A stretch of DNA of 5,575 nt from an uncultured Eubacteriales bacterium. Its GTDB lineage: Bacteria > Bacillota_A > Clostridia > Christensenellales > Aristaeellaceae. A program made the translations under genes and the position numbers. The notes below the pieces were generated by a model, which worked only from the letters and a program-made list of their open reading frames with translations, did no database searches and was not told the origin of the DNA. Position 1 is the first letter of the stretch; each line of letters begins with the position of its first letter. Of this stretch, positions 1-4,655 are shown piece by piece. The stretch covers positions 1-5,575 of the forward strand of contig CALVKX010000136.1 of assembly GCA_944333375.1 (NCBI GenBank). The letters run 5' to 3'.

Positions 1-3
1 TTA

Positions 4-1128
4 TTATAGCGCCAGATCGCCCGGGCGATAGCCATCGGGCAGCGGCTCCTCGCGCAGGAAGGCAAAGCCCGGGTCGCCGAGGATGGGCAGGAACGCCTCA
101 TAGGGCAGCACATCGAACTCGCAGCCGTAGCTGCTGGCCCCGAACCAGCCGCCCTCCCTGGCGCGCAGGTTGAGGTCGCGGGCGAATTTGGTATGGTTGG
201 AGCAGTCGTGCACCACGGGCGCCCAGCCCTCCTGGGCGGCCTGTTTCATCAACCTGAGCGTCAGCTCTCGGCTCCACACGGGGGAGATGTAGCCACGGCG
301 GCAGAGGTAGAGGTTCTCGCCCCAGTAGTTTTCGATGTTGTTGGGATTGAGATGCAGCTCAGCCAGGTTGATGAAGTCCAGCCCCGTTGCCAAAATGGCG
401 TCCTTCTTTTCCAGAAAGGAGCGATAGAGCTCCGGGGTCATGGGCGTCTCCACGCCCACAAAGGGGATATGCCTTTTGGCGATGCGCATGTTTTCGATGA
501 CCCGGTCGGAGCACCCCGAGGCGCCGAGGTTGAAGCGCAGCTCGTCCAGGCCGGCGCGGCCCAGCTCCGCAAGGTTTTCCTCCGTGGCCAACGTGCCGTT
601 GGTATACATATGCTGATGCACGCCCGCCTCGTGGAAGGCGCGGATGACCGGGCCGTACTCCTCGATCTCCATAAACGGCTCCAGGTACACATAGGAGATG
701 CCGGTGGGCCTTTTCTGGATGGAGAGCAAAAGGGGGATATCCTCCGCGCGAAACTTCGTGCCCCCGATTTCCCACATGCCCTCGCCCACGGGTTCAAGCT
801 GGTCCATGACGCCGTAGTCGTAGCAGAATTTACACTGGAGGTTGCACCTGTTGGTCTTGCGCACGGCGCTCAGGCCCGTGCCCGTGAGGCAGGAACGGCA
901 GCCGTTTGGAAAGCGGCGCTCGTCGCCCACGAAAAAGGTGCGGCCCTGAAGGGTCCTAAGCCCCGGGATCTCCGCCTGGAGCCTGCGAACGCGCGCGTCC
1001 ACCGCCTCCTCGATCTGGGAAAAGACGGCCCAGACGATCTCCTGCTGGCGGGGGGAAAGCTCCTCCCCGGCGGGCATGCCCGCAAAAAACGCAAACCAGG
1101 TCAGCGCGTCCCCTTTGGCGATCTTCAT
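4..1128 (-). CDS. Radical SAM protein with an extra N-terminal CxxC, function unknown
   Basis: The gene encodes 374 residues. The radical SAM signature CX3CX2C is at C95, C99 and C102 (CNLQCKFCYD), so the protein should bind a 4Fe-4S cluster and cleave S-adenosylmethionine. A second cysteine pair (C77, C80; NGCRSCLTG) lies 15 residues ahead of it, an arrangement that recalls radical SAM proteins distantly related to pyruvate formate-lyase activase. Residues 1-60 look helical. Instead of a clear GGE motif there is YLEPFMEIE (148-156). YTNGT (175-179) and RFNLGASG (198-205) fit later strands of a partial TIM barrel. More cysteines occur at 206, 276, 309 and 336; the HDCSNHTK stretch (307-314) and SYGCEFD (333-339) may be functional. 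The start at 1128 is chosen for a strong AAGGAGG 9 nt upstream; the open frame runs further upstream, but only across the HAD gene. It overlaps the HAD stop codon (ATGA) and ends in tandem TAA codons. The family call is firm; the substrate is unknown. Confidence 0.9.
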   Translation of the reverse strand: MKIAKGDALTWFAFFAGMPAGEELSPRQQEIVWAVFSQIEEAVDARVRRLQAEIPGLRTLQGRTFFVGDERRFPNGCRSCLTGTGLSAVRKTNRCNLQCKFCYDYGVMDQLEPVGEGMWEIGGTKFRAEDIPLLLSIQKRPTGISYVYLEPFMEIEEYGPVIRAFHEAGVHQHMYTNGTLATEENLAELGRAGLDELRFNLGASGCSDRVIENMRIAKRHIPFVGVETPMTPELYRSFLEKKDAILATGLDFINLAELHLNPNNIENYWGENLYLCRRGYISPVWSRELTLRLMKQAAQEGWAPVVHDCSNHTKFARDLNLRAREGGWFGASSYGCEFDVLPYEAFLPILGDPGFAFLREEPLPDGYRPGDLAL

Positions 1129-1826
1129 ACCGGCGTTCCTCCTTCTTCCCCGAACAAAATGTCCAGCGCCTCCCCATAGGTCCGCGCCACATGGGTGGCG
1201 CCATGGTCCGAAGGCGGTTCCTCCCCGTTGGTAAAGAGGATGCTGCGCACGCCCGCCGCGTTGGCGGCTGCGATGTCGGCGGTCACGCTGTCGCCCATGA
1301 CGACGGCCTCGCCGGGCGCGCAGCCCGACAGCTCCAGCGCCCTGAAAATCATCGCGGGATGGGGCTTTGCGTGCCCGACCTCCCCGCTGATGACCAGCCC
1401 CGAGAGGTATGGGGTGAGCGCGCAGCTTCCGAAGCGGCTTCGCTGAATCTCCGGGATGCCGTTGGTCACCAGGTAGATGGGCGTGCGGGCGCTCACCCGG
1501 CGGCAGAACGCCTCCGCGCCGGGCAGCGTGTAGCGCTGCTGGCCCAGGAGCGCCACGAAGCAGTCGCACAGGGCGCGCGCGTCGCCCGCAAGGCCCGTCT
1601 CCCGCAGGAAATCCTCAAACCGCTCCACGCGCAGACGCTCCTGCGTCGTCTCCCCGCGCTCCAGGCGCAGCCACTGGGCGTGGTTAACGCGCGAATAGAC
1701 GGCGAGGTTTTCCGGGGTGTCCGCAATGCCGAAGCGGCGAAACGTCTCCGAGATCGCCACGGCCTCGCCCCGGTGAAAATCAAACAGGGTCCCGTCGGCG
1801 TCGGCCAGAAGCACGCGGCAGGGCAT
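1125..1826 (-). CDS. HAD-superfamily hydrolase, YjjG-like (pyrimidine 5'-nucleotidase type)
   Basis: The 233-residue cytosolic protein carries all four haloacid dehalogenase motifs: motif I DADGT (9-13, nucleophile D9 and acid/base D11), motif II VTNG (120-123), motif III lysine K154 in GHAKPHP, and motif IV MGDS plus D184 (177-184). Residues 16-100 form the helical cap expected of subfamily IA. Length and wording (RVNHAQW, the TNG region, VISGEVGHAKPHP, VMGDSVTADI) resemble E. coli YjjG, a nucleotidase that also clears non-canonical pyrimidine nucleotides. HAD phosphatases are promiscuous, so the substrate is uncertain and it may act on an intermediate tied to the neighbouring radical SAM enzyme. 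The ATG at 1826 follows an AAAGGAGG box that overlaps the stop codon of the preceding flavin reductase gene. Its own stop overlaps the radical SAM start by 4 bp, so all three genes are probably co-translated. Confidence 0.9.
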   Translation of the reverse strand: MPCRVLLADADGTLFDFHRGEAVAISETFRRFGIADTPENLAVYSRVNHAQWLRLERGETTQERLRVERFEDFLRETGLAGDARALCDCFVALLGQQRYTLPGAEAFCRRVSARTPIYLVTNGIPEIQRSRFGSCALTPYLSGLVISGEVGHAKPHPAMIFRALELSGCAPGEAVVMGDSVTADIAAANAAGVRSILFTNGEEPPSDHGATHVARTYGEALDILFGEEGGTPV

Positions 1827-1840
1827 GTCGTTTTCCTCCT

Positions 1841-2446
1841 TTAAAATCCGCGGCGGCGCAGCGCCTCGGGTGAAGCGACGGAATACCCGAAGAAGCCCAG
1901 CGCCTCGCCCAGCACGAAGTACTTGCCGTGCGCATACCCCACCAGCTCCATGGCGCCCTCGTCGATGGAGCCGTCGGGCAGGAAGAAACGGTCCTGGACG
2001 CTCACCTCCACGATGTCGGCCACAAACAGGTCATGGCTGCCCAGCTCCTGCACGGAGCGCACCCGGCAGCTTAAAAACGCGGGCGCCTGCGCCACGGCGG
2101 GCGCGACCCCAAGGCCGGGCGCAGGGATGGGGGTCAGGCCCAGATGGGCGAACTTGTCCACCTCCCGCCCGCTCCTCACGCCGCAAAAATCCATCGCGGC
2201 GCACAGCTCCCGGCTGGTGAGGTTGAGGGTGAACTCACCCGTGCGGGCGATCATGTCATGGCTCAGGCGGCTTTTGCGTATGCTGACGGAGAGCATGGGC
2301 GGCTTGGAACAGACCATCCCCGTCCACGCCACGGTAATCAGGTTGGGCGCGCCGCCGTCCGGGTCTGCGCAGCCCAGCATCACCGCCGGGATCGGACAGA
2401 GATACGTCGTGGGTCCGATGGTGCGAAAGTTGGAAATCTGTTCCAT
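1841..2446 (-). CDS. Flavin reductase-like FMN-binding protein (flavoredoxin family)
   Basis: The 201-residue protein matches the flavin reductase-like, split-barrel FMN-binding fold. It has an N-terminal PIPAVMLGCADPDG stretch (18-31), then NLITVAWTGMVCSKPP (35-50) and MLSVSIRKSRLSHD (51-64), which usually form the FMN phosphate and isoalloxazine pocket, and GEFTLNL (about 69-75). The end, with YAHGKYFVLGEALGFFGYSVA, is typical of flavoredoxins and related NAD(P)H:flavin oxidoreductases of anaerobes. It probably carries electrons or reduces flavin in the cytosol. As first gene of the operon it could supply electrons to the radical SAM protein, but that is only inferred from position. The ATG at 2446 is preferred because GGGGTGAGG lies about 6 nt upstream. 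An in-frame GTG at 2458 would add four residues but has poorly spaced ribosome binding sequence. Confidence 0.88.
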   Translation of the reverse strand: MEQISNFRTIGPTTYLCPIPAVMLGCADPDGGAPNLITVAWTGMVCSKPPMLSVSIRKSRLSHDMIARTGEFTLNLTSRELCAAMDFCGVRSGREVDKFAHLGLTPIPAPGLGVAPAVAQAPAFLSCRVRSVQELGSHDLFVADIVEVSVQDRFFLPDGSIDEGAMELVGYAHGKYFVLGEALGFFGYSVASPEALRRRGF

Positions 2447-2461
2447 TCTGAACCTCACCCC

Positions 2462-2491
2462 TTGTCAATGTGGATGAAATCAGTGTACAAT
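2462..2491 (+). promoter_or_regulatory. Sigma-A-type promoter of the metallophosphoesterase gene
   Basis: TTGTCA (2462-2467) and TACAAT (2486-2491) are separated by 18 nt, a good vegetative promoter. Transcription would start near 2498. This makes the in-frame ATG at 2490 impossible as a start, since it lies inside the -10 box, and supports the ATG at 2538. Confidence 0.7.
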
Positions 2492-2510
2492 GAATGACGA
2501 AATGTGTCAA
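2482..2510 (-). promoter_or_regulatory. Sigma-A-type promoter of the minus-strand three-gene operon
   Basis: Read on the minus strand, a perfect -35 TTGACA (2505-2510) is followed after 17 nt by TACACT (2482-2487), a 4/6 match to the -10 consensus. Transcription would start near 2475, leaving a leader of about 29 nt before the flavin reductase ATG at 2446. The -10 box shares two base pairs with the -10 box of the opposite promoter. Confidence 0.75.
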
Positions 2511-2537
2511 ATGTCCGTCTGGAAGGGAGGGGGCGCC

Positions 2538-3425
2538 ATGGCCAAATATCAATATAAATACCGCCGTCCGCAGAGGCGGCACTTTCCGATAAAATGGGTC
2601 CTGCTGGCGCTGGCCGCGCTGGCGGTGCTGGCCTATCCCTTTTTGGAGGCCCGCATGCTCACCGTCGAGGAACACACGCTGTATGTGACGGACCTGCCCG
2701 CCAACCTGCGCAATCTCAGGATTGCCTATGCCACCGACATCCACAAAAGCGCGTGGTTTTCCCAAAGCCGTGTCAGCGACCTGATTAACACCCTCAACAA
2801 CCTGAGCGCGGACATCATCATCCTGGGCGGCGATTACGCCACGGACAGCGATTCTGCCATCGAGTTTTTCCGCACGGCCCCCGCCCTGCACGCGCGTCTG
2901 GGCGTCTTTGGGGTGCTTGGCAATCACGACCGGACCGAGCCGGAGAGCAACCTCAGCGTCCTGATGGCGGAGATGAAAAACTACGGCTGTCTCCCGCTGG
3001 TCAACACGGTCTCGCGCATGAAGCTGGGACAGACCTACATCTACGTGGCGGGCGTGGATGATTACTACAACGGCCGTCCCGACGTCGAGGGGGTGGCCGC
3101 GCAGGTCAGCAGCGGCGACTTTGTGATCTTCGCCGGACACACGCCGGATCTGATGCCAAGCGTCCTTGCGGCCAAGAGCAGCGACGGCGACAACCACTGG
3201 TTTGACCTGGCCCTGTTTGGGCACACCCACGGCGGACAGATCAACATTCTGGGCTACACGCCGTTCAAGTCTCTCCTGCCGGAGGTGGGCAGCCGCTACA
3301 TGAGCGGCTGGCTGGAGGAAAACCGTGCGGCGGTGCTCGTTTCCAACGGCGTGGGCACCTCCGGGCTGCCGGTGAGGCTGTTTGCGCCGCCTCAGGTGCA
3401 TCTCATCACCCTCAAGAGCCGTTAA
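2538..3425 (+). CDS. Membrane-anchored metallophosphoesterase (YkuE/YaeI-like)
   Basis: The 295-residue protein has a basic N-terminus (residues 1-19, rich in K and R), one hydrophobic helix (about 20-36, WVLLALAALAVLAYPF) and then a calcineurin-like phosphoesterase domain. The metal-binding motifs are in order: ATDIH (D67, H69), GGD (D99), GNHD (N129, H130), AGHTPD (H201) and GHTHGGQ (H229, H231). All expected ligands of the dinuclear metal site are present, so it should be active. The helix is more likely a signal anchor than a cleaved signal, because no clear AXA site follows, and the basic side suggests the catalytic domain lies outside the cytosol. Relatives in Firmicutes (YkuE) are surface phosphoesterases and Gram-negative YaeI/LpxG hydrolyse lipid A precursors; the substrate here is not known. 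The ATG at 2538 is chosen because AGGGAGG lies 7 nt upstream. The gene is monocistronic: its own promoter precedes it and a terminator follows 68 nt after the stop. Confidence 0.9.
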   Translation: MAKYQYKYRRPQRRHFPIKWVLLALAALAVLAYPFLEARMLTVEEHTLYVTDLPANLRNLRIAYATDIHKSAWFSQSRVSDLINTLNNLSADIIILGGDYATDSDSAIEFFRTAPALHARLGVFGVLGNHDRTEPESNLSVLMAEMKNYGCLPLVNTVSRMKLGQTYIYVAGVDDYYNGRPDVEGVAAQVSSGDFVIFAGHTPDLMPSVLAAKSSDGDNHWFDLALFGHTHGGQINILGYTPFKSLLPEVGSRYMSGWLEENRAAVLVSNGVGTSGLPVRLFAPPQVHLITLKSR

Positions 3426-3465
3426 GTCCCTCCCGGGGGAAAAGCCAACCGTTTTTACAAAACGC

Positions 3466-3504
3466 CGCTTTCCTCCAAATCGCTTCCATAACGGGCGCTT
3501 TCCT
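3466..3504 (+). repeat. Three 15-bp-spaced copies of a CGCTTTCCT-like motif
   Basis: CGCTTTCCT occurs at 3466-3474 and 3496-3504, with a diverged copy CGCTTCCAT at 3481-3489, so the copies start exactly 15 bp apart. The last copy forms the left arm of the terminator stem. The first copy could also pair with the right arm of that stem. A separate short palindrome, CGTTTT-tac-AAAACG, sits just upstream at 3450-3464. Function is unknown, and chance is possible for such short motifs. Confidence 0.4.
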
Positions 3505-3521
3505 GTGGGAAGGCGCCTTTT
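3494..3521 (+). terminator. Rho-independent terminator after the metallophosphoesterase gene
   Basis: GGCGCTTTCC (3494-3503) pairs with GGAAGGCGCC (3508-3517) over 10 bp with one G-U pair, closing a TGTG loop. The stem is followed by TTTT (3518-3521). It lies between the metallophosphoesterase stop and the next promoter, so it separates the two plus-strand units. The U tract is short, but the stem is strong. Confidence 0.85.
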
Positions 3522-3568
3522 CAATGGATAAAATGGCCTTATGTGCGTCAAAATACAGCAAATATCCC

Positions 3569-3597
3569 TTGACAGCCGCCCGGGGAATCTTTACAAT
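3569..3597 (+). promoter_or_regulatory. Near-consensus sigma-A promoter of the AraC-family gene
   Basis: A perfect TTGACA (3569-3574) is followed after exactly 17 nt by TACAAT (3592-3597, 5/6 match). Transcription would begin near 3604 and leave a leader of about 40 nt. The site rules out the long upstream extension of the reading frame (ATG at 3524) and leaves the ATG at 3611 without room for a ribosome binding site. Confidence 0.8.
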
Positions 3598-3643
3598 ATC
3601 TCTGGACTCGATGTCAACTTTGAACGCCGGGAGAAGAAGAACC

Positions 3644-4555
3644 ATGCCATATGTCACCTTTGTACCACAGGCGCCGATGGGAGAAAGCGCCGACCCTGGA
3701 ATCTTCGTGCAGGGTACGCATGTGCCCGCGCCGCTGGTGGAACGCAGCGGCGTATGGATCAAGACCGCCGGAAGCGCCATCCTGCTGCAGCAGAATTACC
3801 GCCTGTCCACCTGCGACGCGCCGCTGTGGCTGGTCGTGGATGACGGCAGCATGGTCTTTGAGCATCGGGAGATGCGCGTCGCGCTCAAAAAGGGCGAGTG
3901 CGTGGTCATCCCGCCGCACACGGACGGATGCATGATCGCCCAGGCCAAGGACTCCCGGCTTCTGTGGCTGACGGTGGAGGGCGCGCTCACCGAGGACTTC
4001 ATGCGGCAGATGAACGCGCTCAACCGCGTGCCCGCCAAGCAGGGCATGCTTCCCAGCATGGTGGTGCTCATCCGCCAGATCGTGCAGGTGCTCGTGCGCC
4101 ACACCGGCACGGCGGAAGCCAGCTATCAGCTCGGTCAGCTCCTCTGGGGGCTCATCGCCGCGCACTCGGGCCAGAGCGTGGCCACCAGCGCCACCCTCAG
4201 TCATGAGATCGCCCGCGTGGTGGACGCGCTTCGCGCCTGCCGCTACCGCGACGCCTTCAGCCTGGCGGATATGGCCGCCATCAGCCGCATGCCGGTGGAG
4301 ACGTTCCGCAAGCGCTTCACCTCGGAATTGGGAATCCCCCCGCTGGGCTACCTGCAATTCCTCAAAATGGAGCGCGCAAAGACGCTGCTGCGCGAGGGGA
4401 TGAGCGTGCGCCAGACGGGCGTGGAAATCGGCATGCCCGACCCCTACCACTTCAGCAAGCAGTTCAAGCACATCGTGGGTATGAGTCCCACCGCCTATCT
4501 CAAGCATGTGGGCACCGACGAGCGCCGCCCGCATGGCGGAAGTTCTCAAATGTGA
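3644..4555 (+). CDS. AraC/XylS-family transcriptional regulator
   Basis: The 303-residue protein has the two-part layout of AraC regulators. The N-terminal sensor half (about 35-112) looks like a cupin-type ligand-binding barrel: VVDDGSMVFEHREM, then LKKGECVVIPPHTDG (81-95) and LLWLTVEG (106-113). A helical linker (about 114-195) may serve dimerisation. The C-terminal half (about 195-289) holds two helix-turn-helix units: SLADMAAISRMPVETFRKRF as the first, and SVRQTGVEIGMPDPYHFSKQFK followed by GMSPTAYLKH as the second, which is the family hallmark. It probably activates genes in response to a small molecule, often a sugar or its derivative in this family; neither ligand nor targets can be named. 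The ATG at 3644 is preferred because GGGAG precedes it by 10 nt and it fits the promoter. The next gene has its own promoter, so the two need not share an mRNA. Confidence 0.92.
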   Translation: MPYVTFVPQAPMGESADPGIFVQGTHVPAPLVERSGVWIKTAGSAILLQQNYRLSTCDAPLWLVVDDGSMVFEHREMRVALKKGECVVIPPHTDGCMIAQAKDSRLLWLTVEGALTEDFMRQMNALNRVPAKQGMLPSMVVLIRQIVQVLVRHTGTAEASYQLGQLLWGLIAAHSGQSVATSATLSHEIARVVDALRACRYRDAFSLADMAAISRMPVETFRKRFTSELGIPPLGYLQFLKMERAKTLLREGMSVRQTGVEIGMPDPYHFSKQFKHIVGMSPTAYLKHVGTDERRPHGGSSQM

Positions 4556-4577
4556 CCCCTCACAGCCCCTTTGCCCC

Positions 4578-4605
4578 TTGCGCGGGACAAAAGCTGTGCT
4601 ATACT
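4578..4605 (+). promoter_or_regulatory. Promoter of the phosphofructokinase gene with extended -10
   Basis: TATACT (4600-4605, 5/6 match) is preceded by TGC, giving an extended -10 (TGCTATACT). A weak -35, TTGCGC (4578-4583), lies 16 nt upstream, which fits dependence on the extended -10. The start would be near 4612. The promoter begins only 22 bp after the AraC-family stop codon, and no terminator is visible between them, so read-through is also possible. Confidence 0.7.
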
Positions 4606-4610
4606 ATGAC

Positions 4611-4631
4611 GGCGGGGCGGAAAACCCCGCC
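4611..4631 (+). other. GC-rich stem-loop at the predicted 5' end of the phosphofructokinase mRNA
   Basis: GGCGGGG (4611-4617) pairs perfectly with CCCCGCC (4625-4631) around a CGGAAAA loop. The stem starts at the predicted transcription start. It ends 11 nt before the ribosome binding site, so it should leave that site free. No U tract follows, so it is not an intrinsic terminator. A 5' stem-loop that protects the mRNA from decay is the simplest reading; a regulator binding site in DNA or RNA is an alternative. Confidence 0.65.
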
Positions 4632-4642
4632 CAAGCAGAGCG

Positions 4643-4647
4643 AGGAG
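4643..4647 (+). promoter_or_regulatory. Ribosome binding site that fixes the TTG start of phosphofructokinase
   Basis: AGGAG at 4643-4647 lies 8 nt before TTG at 4656. The in-frame GTG at 4647 overlaps the AGGAG itself and cannot be the start, and no in-frame ATG occurs before the conserved glycine-rich SGGDSPGMN motif. Confidence 0.75.
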
Positions 4648-4655
4648 TGATTGGT

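Noticed and set aside
193..1179. Long plus-strand open frame of 328 residues opposite the radical SAM gene
   Set aside because: It is a mirror of high-GC codon use in the radical SAM gene. Its translation has no recognisable domain, and the opposite strand carries clear catalytic motifs.
1129..1569. Upstream extension of the radical SAM reading frame (to 521 residues)
   Set aside because: The added part lies wholly inside the HAD gene in another frame, is low-complexity Arg/Gly-rich, and a strong ribosome binding site marks the start at 1128.
2490..2537. Upstream in-frame ATG at 2490 for the metallophosphoesterase
   Set aside because: It overlaps the -10 box, lacks a ribosome binding site, and would place an odd extension before the basic N-terminus.
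2256..3551. Long minus-strand open frame of 431 residues opposite the metallophosphoesterase gene
   Set aside because: It runs across both divergent promoters and antisense to two genes with intact motifs, and has no recognisable domain.
3614..4549. Minus-strand open frame of 311 residues opposite the AraC-family gene
   Set aside because: His/Ala/Gly-rich translation without domains; the plus strand encodes a complete AraC-type protein.
4611..4631. Stem-loop as a terminator of the AraC-family gene
   Set aside because: No T tract follows on the plus strand, and it lies downstream of a good promoter for the next gene.
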